NCBI RefSeq assembly: GCF_021462225.1
Contig: NC_061812.1
Span: forward strand, 49,209,363 to 49,273,362
DNA length: 64,000 bases
DNA from: Girardinichthys multiradiatus
Lineage: Eukaryota > Chordata > Actinopteri > Cyprinodontiformes > Goodeidae
Reading direction: 5' to 3'
Every line of letters begins with the position of its first letter. Positions within the stretch are counted from its first letter, which is position 1. This document shows positions 12,076-21,661 of the stretch, piece after piece. The translations under genes and the position numbers were made by a program. The notes under the pieces were generated by a model. The model was not told the DNA's origin, searched no databases, and worked only from the letters and a program-made list of their open reading frames with translations.

Positions 12076-12642
12076 ATGGAAGTGAAGACCAGATAAGCAA
12101 CAGTGTGATGAGGTATGAGGGACGTGTAACAACGATTTGAATAAAACTTTGACTTTTTAAGGTAGTAATCACAGAGAGAGCACAAGTTAGATGCTTATAT
12201 GACCCCTAGTTCAATAACGATTCCAGGAGCAGATTTATGTGGGTTGCATACATAGGTGTGGTTTTACAAACAGATACACAAATAACACACAAATTACAAA
12301 TCAATAATCACCATTTTGCATATCAGTAGGTTACATAATATAACACAGCCACATGCTGTCTTGTAAGCCTAACTGATAGGCCTGAAAGCCTTAACTGGTA
12401 GCCTAAACAATATTTAGTGACAAAAATAAAATATGCTGGTTTAGCATTCCTCCAGTCTTGTGTTTTAATCACTGATAATGTGAAGATTGAGTACAGTGAA
12501 AGGAACTGAATGTGATAAGAAAAAACATCAACTGAAGGGAAAACCACTTAGCTTGATTAGCTATCTCCTATCTAGCAAAAGGAGCTAACAGAAATGTCCA
12601 GGACTGCTAATCCACTAAACTAAGTATCCTTACTGAGCAGTA
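12076..12642. other. Unassigned AT-rich DNA
   Basis: Nothing recognised before the Harbinger element. Confidence 0.3.
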
Positions 12643-13845
12643 TAATGGTGCATTCACACCAAACGCAGATTCTGCGAATATTTCGCCTAATTTGTGTGCT
12701 TTTTCCTGCTTGACATTCCGCGTGAACGTCGCGTTGGCATTTGGCAACAAGCGGCAACGCTTCGCCACGTCATCAAATAGGAGGAGCTTCCATCTGCTGC
12801 TTGCTGGTTTCAAATGAACATGCTGGACATGGATTTCATGTCAACGTCCCTGGGTTCACCAGATTCTTCAGGGATGGGAACAGTTCGGAGATTACCACCA
12901 CCTACTCCAGGAGCTGCGTCTGGATGACAGTCGATTTCAGGGGTACTTCCATCTATCCAGGACCCAGTTCGAAGATCTGCTGCCCCGCGTTGGGAGACGA
13001 ATCGGCCTCTGGGACACCAACTACCGGTGACCGCAGTGAAGCCAGCCCGAAGCCGGACACCGGACACTCAAGCTCCGTGGAGCCAGCGGCATCCAGCCCA
13101 CGGCCGATCCGAGTCAGGCACCCAGATTTCGGCTAGCTGTTCTCTGTTGCTCCCTCTTCTGACGCGCGGTGGTTCACTAGGGACCGTCAATAAGTTTCCG
13201 AACCAAACAATCGTGGAAAATCTGAGTGCCTGAATCGGATCAACCGTGAGCTAGATGCCGCCAACTCCGCGGAGCTTGAACATCCAACTTCAAACTAACT
13301 TCACCGCGGTCTACCGGCGCTGTATCCCCGCTGCTGAACGCCTGTCCATCTGTCTTCGGTGAGTAAATAAATCTCAGCTCAATAAAAAAACAGCCGATTT
13401 TTAATGTCCACATCTCCTAAATATAAGATATTTGTGCTTAAACATAACCAGACCAGGTCCTTTCTGTACTTGTCTCGGTAAAAGTAATTAGTTCTGTGTC
13501 ATACAACTCTGGCTTGCCGCACACCGCCACTATGATCTGGTCCTCCATCTTCACTGACAACCACTTCTTCTCCGCTTTGGTCCTTCACCAAACGTCACAG
13601 CCACATCCAGTCCCTGATTGGTTGACGCGATGCAAATTTAGGAAAAAGTTCAGATTTTTCAACTTGTCCATCGCTCTCGCTCCGCTCCCGCTTTGCTCCC
13701 ACTTCGCTTGGCGCGCCTTCCACGCCACGCCCTCCGTGTCCTTCGCACCGCGCCGCTCTGCTCCTGAACACGCCTCTACATAGGGATAACATGTAAATTG
13801 GCCGCTCCATTCGCAGAGACCGCGTTCGGTGTGAACGCACCATTA
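12643..13845 (+). mobile_element. PIF/Harbinger element with inverted ends, internally deleted
   Basis: A 24-nt terminal inverted repeat, 22 of 24 identical, lies at 12643-12666 and 13822-13845. Its core is ggtgc(a/g)ttcacacc(a/g)aacgc, the terminus typical of fish Harbinger elements. The 1.2-kb interior is GC-rich and CpG-containing, unlike the AT-rich flanks. It carries only the N-terminal part of a transposase (12845-13030). Bases next to the ends (TAA left, TTA right) fit the TWA target preference of Harbinger, but a clear target duplication cannot be confirmed. Confidence 0.8.
12845..13030 (+). pseudogene. HARBI1-like transposase, N-terminal remnant
   Basis: The frame starting at 12845 reads RPWVHQIL..WEQFGDYHHLL, then QELRLDDSRFQGYFHLSRTQ, then FEDLLPRVGRRIGLWDTNYR, and stops at TGA 13028-13030. 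This is the N-terminal region of Harbinger transposases, with the conserved WV.P.L, HHL..ELR.D, YFR(M/L) and FE.LL blocks. The catalytic DDE domain that should follow is absent; downstream sequence is GC-rich without homologous frame. No start codon is assigned because the frame is open upstream. It is a fragment, not a functional gene. A second, unrelated-copy transposase pseudogene of this superfamily lies at 49379-50292. Confidence 0.75.
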
Positions 13846-14079
13846 AACTCACCAGTCTCATGGACGCACACTCTCAACAATAACACCACGTAAACCGCTT
13901 CAAAACTTAGCTTATGAGGTTTCTCAGTGCTTACAGAAACACCAGTTTTAACTCTTCTGAATATTACTTACAAAAAAAACGGTTGCGCCCCCAAGCGGTG
14001 AGTCCAGGAACTACACTACACTCCTGCCTTTAGAACAGGACGTCATACATGAAGAAGCTCAGAGAACTATAAACACTAA
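13846..14079. other. Unassigned spacer before the Gypsy element
   Basis: Short AT-rich spacer; nothing recognised. Confidence 0.3.
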
Positions 14080-14084
14080 AAGAG

Positions 14085-14542
14085 TGTAGGATCTCTGCTC
14101 CTCCCCTTCTGGTTGGTTCTGGCAGCTCATTGTCTGCAGCTGCAACGCATTCTCCTAATGAGTTCATGGGCTTCTTAAGGTAGCTGCTGATACAGACCTT
14201 TGCTGGAACATAACCTCAGTTATGTGGACTCCTGTCTGTCTGCCTATCCGTCTGCCTGTCTGTCTGCCTGTCGACCTGCCTATCTGCCTACCTGCCTGCC
14301 AACATCTGGTAATACTCCCTCCTAAGGACTGCACTGTAAATATTCTCATCACCAGTACTCTCTCTCTCCTTGGATTCCTGAGTTTACCTCCTCCTCCTAT
14401 GGCTTCTGGACAACTCCAACTCAAGATTCCTTAAACAAAGTCTACAGTAGAAATAAACCTCATTTACCGTCTTATCCTGTGTGCTGAGTCTGTTTCATCC
14501 TCTGGTTTTGTTCTAATTCGACTATCTAAGCAATTCATGATA
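14085..14542 (+). repeat. 5' LTR of the Gypsy element
   Basis: 458 bp, starting TGTAGGATCTCTGC and ending AATTCATGATA. It includes a CTGT/CTGC-rich tetranucleotide stretch at about 14228-14302 and AATAAA at 14452-14457, about 85 bp before its end. The last 206 bp recur at 15699-15908. Confidence 0.9.
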
Positions 14543-14544
14543 GT

Positions 14545-15552
14545 ATGTTCCAGCCATCTAACATGTCGAAGAACAATTCCGATGATGAACAGACTTCCTT
14601 AAAGGAACGCCTACAATCTACTGAAACCATGTTTCAACAGCTACTGCAACAACAAAGGACTACGGATTCTCATCTCACAGAACTTGGTGATATGGTTCAT
14701 GCTTTAAGCGAAATCATAACCAAACTCTCACCTGCCTCTTCCAATCCTCCAGCTCGTTTAGAGAATCCTCAGCCACCCACAATTCTATCTTCTGGGATCC
14801 GAGGGCCTGACTTCCGTCCGTCTGAACTGTTTGATGGTAATCCTAATAACTTTGGTGGTTTTTCTCTCCAGTGTGAATTAGCATTTAGTCGTTCCCCCTC
14901 CCTTTTCCCTACTGCTGCCTCCAAGATTACTTATATTGTTACCTCGCTAAAGGGATCTGATCTGCGCTGGGTGCACGCCTATTTGGCATCTAACCCTGTT
15001 GAGTCTCTTAGTTATGCCATTTTTTTCAGTCACTTCAAGAGAGTCTTCGATCAACCACTCCAGCAGGAGGCAGCGGCTAAGAAGATACTTACCCTCAAAC
15101 AGGGAAGGAGAGCGTTGGCTGATTTCACCATTGACTTCCGGGTGGCAGCGCAGGAGGTGGGTTGGGATGAAGCAGCACTCAAGGGTATTTTTGTTAATTC
15201 CCTTGCAGATCAAGTAAAGGACCAGTTGGTTTTGAGAGATGAACCCGAAAGACTGGATGAATTAATCAACCTATCGATCCGCATTGACAACCGTCTAAGA
15301 GAGAGACAAACAGAAAGGAACTACAATTCACAGTGGCAGCACTCTCTGGCGCCTCGAACCACTTTCCTCGATGCACCCACTTCCTCTTCAGAGGGATCTG
15401 CGGAACCGGAGCCGATGCAGATTGGTCACACTCGACTCTCCCCAGAGGAACGACAACGCTGCTTTGAGGGTGGTCTTTGCCTATATTGTGGACAAGGAGG
15501 ACATTTTATCACAAGATGCCCCAAGAAGGGAAAAGAGAGGGCTCGTCAATAG
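14545..15552 (+). CDS. Gypsy Gag polyprotein, intact frame
   Basis: A 335-residue uninterrupted frame starting 3 bp after the LTR end. Visible parts: a polar, glutamine-rich N-terminal region with a likely coiled coil (about residues 15-60, LLQQQR), a capsid-like core (about 85-250, including FDGNPNNFGGF, LKGSDLRWV, and F...FKRVFD.P), and one CCHC zinc knuckle at residues 312-325, CLYCGQGGHFITRC, with a basic tail. In this family Gag forms the particle and the knuckle binds element RNA. A second ATG at 14563 is possible as a start. The frame ends at TAG 15550-15552. No frameshift or stop has entered it, consistent with the young age. Similarity to domesticated sushi-type Gag genes is expected, but here LTRs and target duplications show a transposon. 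Confidence 0.9.
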   Translation: MFQPSNMSKNNSDDEQTSLKERLQSTETMFQQLLQQQRTTDSHLTELGDMVHALSEIITKLSPASSNPPARLENPQPPTILSSGIRGPDFRPSELFDGNPNNFGGFSLQCELAFSRSPSLFPTAASKITYIVTSLKGSDLRWVHAYLASNPVESLSYAIFFSHFKRVFDQPLQQEAAAKKILTLKQGRRALADFTIDFRVAAQEVGWDEAALKGIFVNSLADQVKDQLVLRDEPERLDELINLSIRIDNRLRERQTERNYNSQWQHSLAPRTTFLDAPTSSSEGSAEPEPMQIGHTRLSPEERQRCFEGGLCLYCGQGGHFITRCPKKGKERARQ

Positions 15553-15701
15553 GTCAGGGGACTTTGATGAGCATATCCCATTCTTCCCCTGTCTCTCGTC
15601 TGTGTTTTCCGGTCACTATTATTGTTGGCCAAGAGAAGTTACCTGTTGACGCTTTTATTGATTCTGGTGCTGAACAGAATGTTATTTCCTCGGATCTCTA
15701 A
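15477..15701 (+). pseudogene. Truncated Gypsy protease
   Basis: This frame is in the -1 phase relative to gag and overlaps its 3' end by 76 bases, the usual arrangement for frameshifted pol expression. It encodes VTIIVGQEKLPVDAFIDSGAEQNVISSDL-type sequence, given here as IIVGQEKLPVDAFIDSGAE followed by QNVISSDL. DSG is the aspartic-protease active-site triad. The frame is cut by the internal deletion; its stop, TAA at 15699-15701, comes from the LTR sequence joined at the breakpoint. The N-terminal portion overlapping gag is probably not protease itself. Confidence 0.8.
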
Positions 15702-15908
15702 ATATTCTCATCACCAGTACTCTCTCTCTCTCTCCTTGGATTCCTGGGTTTACCTCCTCCTCCTATGGCTTCTGGACAACTCCAACTCAAGATTCCTTAA
15801 ACAAAGTCTACAGTAGAAATAAACCTCATTTACCGTTTTATCCTGTGTGCTGAGTCTGTTTCATCCTCTGGTTTTGTTCTAATTCGACTATCTAAGCAAT
15901 TCATGATA
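15699..15908 (+). repeat. Partial 3' LTR of the Gypsy element
   Basis: 210 bp matching 14337-14542 with two substitutions and a 4-bp CT expansion. Its 5' half and the polypurine tract are lost in the deletion. The target duplication follows directly. Confidence 0.9.
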
Positions 15909-15913
15909 AAGAG

Positions 15914-16125
15914 AATAGTGTGAACAAAAAAAAAACCGTCATCAATCCATCAAAAGTGGATGATTCTCTAAATTTCCCTACAATGTCTCTACAAACATTA
16001 ACACCCTCCAACAGGCTTTCATGGTGGATAATTCTGTGGTTCAAACACAGAACTGTTCGTTTTTTTTTTTATCTTAAACTTGAACTTTATTTTGAGGACA
16101 GCATGCACAAGGGAATTTGATTTTG
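15914..16125. other. Unassigned AT-rich spacer
   Basis: Contains a T-run near 16060-16070; nothing else recognised. Confidence 0.3.
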
Positions 16126-16560
16126 CATAATGGGTCATTGTTGTGCAATTAGGATGCTTTGTTATTTAATATTTAATTAAATAACTTTCGGCCTGTCAAA
16201 TATTGTCCTGTGAATACTTGCCCAGTATGGCGGTGGTATAAGAACAATAGATGAAAGTGATTCAAGCACTGGCAATACTAAAAAGCAAACTCTGCACATT
16301 TATGGAATAAATTCACACTTCTCTCCAAAATATAAAAAAAAAATCAACTCCAAGATAAATTATTTTAATTGACAAACTCTTTACTAGACTAGAACAATTT
16401 AACTCAAGCAAAACGAAGGAATAAAGGAAACTAATAAACTATTTACAAATAAAAGAAGAAAAGAAACAATAAAAATTATGCAATATGACAGTTCAATGTA
16501 GATATTTATAATGAACCAAGGTTTGTCTTGAGAAATTTGAAAATGAGGTCAATTTAGTTT
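16126..16560 (+). repeat. Dispersed repeat D1, copy 2
   Basis: Aligns by eye with 8155-8575 in the same orientation, although it lacks the TGGG-rich tandem units on its flanks. That argues that D1 is a separate element rather than part of the tandem array. Confidence 0.65.
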
Positions 16561-16694
16561 TAGAACTAATTACAAACAATAATTAATATATCTTCAAACA
16601 ACCAAATGCACAATCAGAAGAATAAATAAAATATTATTTTCATGAAATAACATTTGATTTGCTGAATTAGAATTAAACCTTTTTGGGTCATTGA
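16561..16694. other. Unassigned AT-rich spacer
   Basis: Nothing recognised between D1 and the Rex3 3' end. Confidence 0.3.
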
Positions 16695-16725
16695 TTATTA
16701 CTCGTCGTCGTCTTCTTCCGCTTCA

Positions 16726-18459
16726 TTAGAGCCCGGGTCGCAGGGGCGTCATACTCAGTAGAGACACCCTGATATCCGTCTCCCCAGACACCTCCTCCAG
16801 CTCCTCCGGGGGGAGCCCAAGGCGTTCCCAGGCCAGCTGTGAGACAGTCTCTGGACATAGTCTAGCATGTCCTTGGCTGTTCCCTGGGCCTCCTCCCTCT
16901 GGGACATGCCTGGAACACCTCCCAAGGAAGGTGTCCAGGAGGCTCCGGTGTAGATGCCCGAGCCACCTCAACTGGCTCCTCTCAATGTGGAGGGGCAGTG
17001 GCTCTACTTGGAGCCCCTCCTGGATGGCCGAATTCCTCACCCTCATCTCTAAGGGAGTGCCCGGTCAACCTACGGAAGAAGCTCATGTCAGCCGCTTGTA
17101 TCCTGGATCTCGTTCTTTTGGTCATGACACAAAGTTCATGGCCATAGGTGAGGGTAGGAACGTAGAACGGTAAATCGAGAGCTTCGTTTTTCGGCTCAGC
17201 TCTCTCTTCACCACAACGGACCGGCACAGCGTCCTCTATTACTGTGGCAGCCGTACTGGTCTGTCGATCTCCTGCTCCATTCTTCTCTCACTTGTGAACA
17301 AGACCCCAAGATACTTGAACTCCTTCACTTGAGGCAGGAACTCCCCTCCAACCTGAAGAAGACAAGCCAACCTTTTCCGGTCGAGAACAAAGGCCTCGGA
17401 TTTGAAGGAGCTAATTTTCATCCCAGCCGCTTTACACTCGGCCCACGTCATCTACAAAGAGAAGAAACAAAATCCACTGGTCCCCATACCAGAGCCCCTC
17501 CGGCCCTTGGCTATGCCTAGAAATCTTGTCCATAAAAGATTTGAACAGGACCAGTGACAAAGGGCAGCCCTGCCGTAGTCCAACATGCACCGGGAATAGC
17601 TCCAACTTAGTGCCGGCAATCCAAACCAAACTCTTGCTCCGCTTGTACAGAGACCAGATGGCCCCTAATAAAGGGCCCCCGACTCCATACTCCTGGAGCA
17701 CCCCCCACAGGGCACCTAGAGAGACACAGTCAAATGCCTTCTCCAGGTCCACAAAACAAATGTGGACTGGTTGGGCAAACTCCCATGAACCCTCGAGTAC
17801 CCTGCAGAGGGTGTAGAGCTGGTCCAGTGTTCCATGGCTGGGACGAAAACCACACTGCTCCTCCTGAAGCCGATGTTTGACTATCGGCCAGACTCTCCTC
17901 TCCAATATCCTGGCATAGGCCTTACCAGGGAGGCTGAGGAGTGCAATCCCCCTTTAGCTGGAACACACCCTCCAGTCAGGGGGGAGCACCACGCCAGTCT
18001 GCCAGTTCAGAGGCACTGTCCCCAACCGCCACGCAATGCTGAAGAGGCACATCAACCACGATAGCCCCACAACATCTTGAGACTTGAGGTAGTCGGGGCG
18101 GATCTCATCCATCCCCGAAGCCCTGCCAGTGTGGAGCTTTTTAACCACCTCAGTGACTTCAGCCTGGGTGACAACAAGTCCAACCCCGAGTCCCCAACCT
18201 CTGCTTCCACCAGGGAATGTGTGATGACAGGATTGAGGAGATCCTTGAAGTACTCCTTCCACCACCCGATAATGTCCCCAGTCGAGGCCAGCAGCTCCCC
18301 ACCCACACTGTAAACAGTGTTGGCGAAGCACTGCTTCCCCCTCCTGAGGCGCCAGATGGTTTGCCAGAATTGCTTTGAGGACAACTGGTAGTCCTTCTCC
18401 GTGGCTTCACCGAACTCTTCCCAGGCCCGAGTTTTTGCCTCTGCCTCAGCCCGGGCCAT
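16726..18459 (-). pseudogene. Rex3 reverse transcriptase and C-terminal region
   Basis: Minus-strand pieces in order: linker with KDYQLSSKQFWQTIWRLRRG; GMDEIRPDYLK; EEQCGFRPSHGTLDQLYTL; FVDLEKAFDCV (motif A, D present); LRQGCPLSLVLF (motif B); LLFVDDVG (motif C, usual FADD changed to FVDD, both aspartates kept); then, after a short deletion, KEFKYLGVLFTSE and the C-terminal QLRWLGHL...LAWERLGLP block. At least four frame changes separate these pieces. Between FVDD and the next block about 15-20 codons are missing. The protein would copy Rex3 RNA at the nicked target; here it cannot be made whole. Confidence 0.85.
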
Positions 18460-18670
18460 GGCATGCTTGGCCTCACGGTACCTTTGAGCCGCCTAAGGAG
18501 TCCCACAAGCCAACCACAGTCGATAGGACTCCTTCTTCAGCTTGACAGCGTCCCTAACTGCCAGTGTCCACCACCGGGTATGGGGGTTGCCGCCGCGACA
18601 GGTACCACAGACCTTATTGCCACAGTTACGGGCAGCAGCATCGACAATGGATGAGAAGAACATGGTCCAC

Positions 18671-19560
18671 TCAGACTATGTCTCCAACATCCCCCGGAAT
18701 CTGGTCAAAGCTCTCCCAGAGGTGGGAGTTGAATACATCCCTGGCCGAGGGCTCTGCCAGACATTCACAGCACACTCTAACTATGTGCTTGGGCCTGCCA
18801 AGTCTGTCCGGCTTTCTCTTCTTCCAGTGGATCCAACTCACTACCAGGTGGTGATCAGTGGACAGCTCAGCCCCTCTCTTCACCTGAGTGTCCAAAACTT
18901 CCAGCCGAAGTTCTGACAACATGACAACAAAGTCGATCATCGACCTCCTGCCTAGGGTGTCCTGGTGCCAAATGCACTGATGAACACCCTTATGCTTGAA
19001 CATGGTGTTCATTATGGACAATCCGTGACTAGCACAGAAGTCCAATAACAAATCAACGCTCGGATTCAGATCGGGGAGGCCATTCCTCCCGATCATGTCT
19101 CTCCAGGTGTCACTGTCGTTTCCCACGTAGGCTTTGAAGTCACCCAGCAGAATAATGGAGTCCCTGGGAGGGGCACTATCCAGCACCCCCAACAGGGAAG
19201 CCCGGGTACTCTGCACTATTGCTCGGCCTGTAGGCCCGGAACAACAGTCAGAGACTTGTGCCCAACCCGAAGGCGCAGGGATGCGACCCTCTCATCCACT
19301 GGAGTAAACCCCAACACGAGACGGCTGAGTTGGGGGGCAACAAGCAAACCCACCATAGCATCTCGTCTCTCCCCGTGGGCCACTCCAGAGTAGAAGAGAC
19401 TCCAGCCTCTCTCAAGGAGATGGGTTCCAGAGCCCACGCTATGCGTGGAGGTGAGGCCAACTATTTCTAGTCAATATCTCTCGACCTCCCGCACAAGCTC
19501 AGGCTCTTTCCCCCCCAGCGAGGTGACATTCCACGTCCCTAGACCTAGCCTAAGCATCCG
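18671..19560 (-). pseudogene. Rex3 apurinic-type endonuclease domain
   Basis: In RTE elements this domain nicks the target DNA to prime reverse transcription. Minus-strand pieces show GTWNVTSLGGKEPELV at the N-terminus, then [20 protein letters not shown] and [10 protein letters not shown]. These correspond to the GDFNA, IDFV and SDH active-site blocks. The GDFNA block reads GDFKA here, so the catalytic asparagine position is changed. The N-terminal and C-terminal pieces are in different frames (break near 19216, with a stop). Known family length is about 300 residues for this part, so it is nearly complete but dead. Confidence 0.8.
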
Positions 19561-19945
19561 GAGATCAGACCGCCGAGGTCACCACCTTAATTTGCTGTCC
19601 AATCCTCTTTGCACCAGCCCCTCATGGTTCCCCAGGCAGGTGGTGGACCCACTGGGGGATGGCCTCGCGTCTCTCATTCAGGCTTGGCCCGGCCGGGTCC
19701 CGCAAGGAGCAACCCAGCCACCAGGCGCTCTTCGACAAGTCCTGACCCTGGGCCTGGCTCCAGGGTGGGAACCCCGGCTCCGCCGTACCGGGCTCTTTGT
19801 CTGACGCATCACCTAGGACCTGTTTGCCATTGGTGACACAACCAGGGGCATTTAAGCACCAGACAACATAGCCTCGAGAATCACTCGAGCACTCAAACCT
19901 CTCCACCACGTTAAGGTGGTGGTTCAAGGAGGAGTGGGATGGATA

Positions 19946-21281
19946 TGATAATAATAAATGTAATCAAAATATTATTTTAGCATCAGTATCTGTTGCATTT
20001 CTGTTTATATTGTAAGTAATCCATTGGTATTTCTGTTTAAAATGTTTGTGTAAATCCTGGTATTTCTAATTATAGCTATACTTTAAGAATTTGAAGGTGC
20101 AGACACCACACCCAATGCCTTTGTGGCAAGACCTGGTGATTTAAATCATGCCTTACTCCTTCCAACGTTTTAACAGTTTTTCCTTGTCCTCGGTGGGTGC
20201 TGGGCTGGTGTGGGCACTGGCGGGACAAGAGGGGGCTAGTTGAGGACCTGGCCCCCAAAGGAGGATAGATGCTGGTGCCTGGGTGCCCACACCCTCTTCC
20301 TCCACATATGTAACACCACATAGCAGTGGGGTCTTGGGGTATGGGACAATGGGCCTTGTGGGCATGGGGGGAGCACCATGCAGCTTCTACTCTGCTATAT
20401 TTGGCCCGGTTCTGCACCTCAATATTAACCAACTAGAGACAATTAGGACTTTGAGGTTGGGGTGGTGGAGACTCTGCTGTCAACAAGCAGTGGGGTCTAG
20501 TATACCCCAGCCACAACCCCAGTTTTAATGCACTTTAGACATACATATCTGCATTCATCACTTCACAACACTTCACATTGCCACAGATATAAACACACAA
20601 ACACCCTCTGGCTCCCACCACGGCGTCTATGCTGGCTCAGCGGGGACCGGGGATGTGTGGATGGCCTGGGGGTCTCTGATGTTGTCACAGGAAAGCCGAG
20701 CAGTGGGCTTCCCACCTTGGTGGGGTGATGTCAGTGTGGGTGCTCGGGACACATTCCAAAGTGGTGGGCCACCGTCTGGGGGCCTATGGTTTCCGGAGAT
20801 GTTAAGTTGAATGCTGCGGGGACTGGCTGGGTTCTGACTGGTGTCCCTCACTCTAGACCTCTTGGGGACTGGACCCACAAAATGAAATACAATGTGTCCC
20901 TCCTACCATGGTCCCTCCCTTCTGAATCCTGGTTTCAACTGCTGCAGTGAGCTGGTGGCTGCACGAGGTGTTTGGGACTCTGTGGGGCTCTTCCCTGCTT
21001 GTTGCTAGGCGGTCTTGCTGCCAAGGTTTGGTGTGGGCCCTGGGCAGCCAGGGGACCGGTTCCTGTGCTTGGCCTGCCAGGCTGGGGGTGGTGGTGGCGG
21101 TTGGGTGGGTGGGGAGTGGGGGGGGTGGATTGGTACTCTGCATCTCATGCTGTCCCTCTTTGACCTGGGGGCCGCTGCTCTTGTGGCTTGCTGGCAACCT
21201 ACTGTGCTTGGCTTTCATACAAACACAGGTTACTATAACATCAATGTGACCTACCTACTCTGATGCTGAATTAAGAGAAAT
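19946..21281. other. Unclassified GC-rich stretch
   Basis: From about 20085 the sequence is G- and C-rich with runs such as gggctggtgtgggcactgg and gggggtggtggtggcggttg. Open frames on both strands reflect composition, not genes. It lies directly upstream of a LINE fragment (21282), so it might be a LINE 5' UTR, but no second copy was found here to confirm that. Confidence 0.4.
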
Positions 21282-21661
21282 GTGAGAAGATGGACACAGG
21301 AATCTGAAGAGGCCCTACAATGTTGTTCTGGAGCTACAGACCGGTGTGCTGTGCCAGCCACAAGACAGAACTTAAAGGCCATGGCTGAGTGTGTGACCAA
21401 CTACATAAACTCTTTTATGGATAACACCACCCTCACCAGAACAATGAGATGCTTCCCCAATAACAAACCCTGGATCACCAGTGACCTGAAAGAACTGCTT
21501 AACAAGAGAAACAGAGCCTTTAGGAAGGGAGATGGGGAATTATTGATTAATGTACAGAAGCAACTTAAAGTCAGGATTAGAGACAGCAAGGAGGCATACA
21601 GGAAGAAGCTGGAGAGCAAGCTGCAGCAGAACAATATAAAGAATATGTGGTCAGGGATGAA
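21282..21661 (+). pseudogene. CR1/L2-like LINE fragment (endonuclease-RT linker)
   Basis: The frame starting 21282 includes TDRCAVPATRQ, TNYINSFMDNTTLTRTMRCF, PNNKPWITSDLKELLNKRNR, AFRKGDGELLINVQKQLKVR and ends KLQQNNIKNMWSGMK. This is the segment between the endonuclease and the reverse transcriptase in fish CR1/L2 LINEs. It is open for about 125 codons but is only a piece; the frame then runs into an unrelated, inverted LINE tail (agttcaagtttatttatata). The same LINE family is represented at 31314-37020, which begins at the matching point of the protein (DVWSGLKKITG). Confidence 0.75.

Larger units (their letters stand above)
14085..15908 (+). mobile_element. Gypsy LTR retrotransposon, gag-only deletion derivative
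   Basis: The element is bounded by a perfect 5-bp target duplication, AAGAG, at 14080-14084 and 15909-15913. A full 5' LTR (14085-14542) is followed by gag (14545-15552), the start of protease (to 15698), then directly the last 210 bp of the 3' LTR (15699-15908). Everything from mid-protease through reverse transcriptase, integrase and the 5' half of the 3' LTR is deleted. Over the shared 206 bp the LTRs differ by two substitutions and one 4-bp CT slippage, so the insertion is young. LTR ends read TG...TA rather than TG...CA in both copies. Confidence 0.9.
16695..19945 (-). mobile_element. Rex3 LINE (RTE clade), copy 1
   Basis: About 3.25 kb on the minus strand, near full length. The plus-strand phrases cagtgacaaagggcagccct (17548-) and gtctgcca (about 17996-) correspond, from memory, to the conserved sites used for Rex3 PCR in fish. 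Order on the minus strand: GC-rich 5' leader (19945-19560), endonuclease (to 18671), linker, reverse transcriptase (about 18330-17239), C-terminal region (17227-16726). The 3' end shows a GAC repeat tail (about 16712-16700) in place of the usual GGAT tail. Several frameshifts and stops make it inactive. Confidence 0.85.

Noticed and set aside
13781..13795. tagggataaca resembles part of the I-SceI homing endonuclease site
   Set aside because: Only the first 11 bases agree. It lies in the subterminal part of a Harbinger element, where this phrase is ordinary family sequence.
14164..14434. Arginine/glutamine/glycine repeat frame and its cysteine/leucine/proline antisense
   Set aside because: They are translations of the CTGT/CTGC tetranucleotide stretch inside the Gypsy 5' LTR.
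14545..15552. Domesticated Gag-derived host gene
   Set aside because: The frame sits between LTRs with matching target duplications and low LTR divergence, so a young transposon is the simpler reading.
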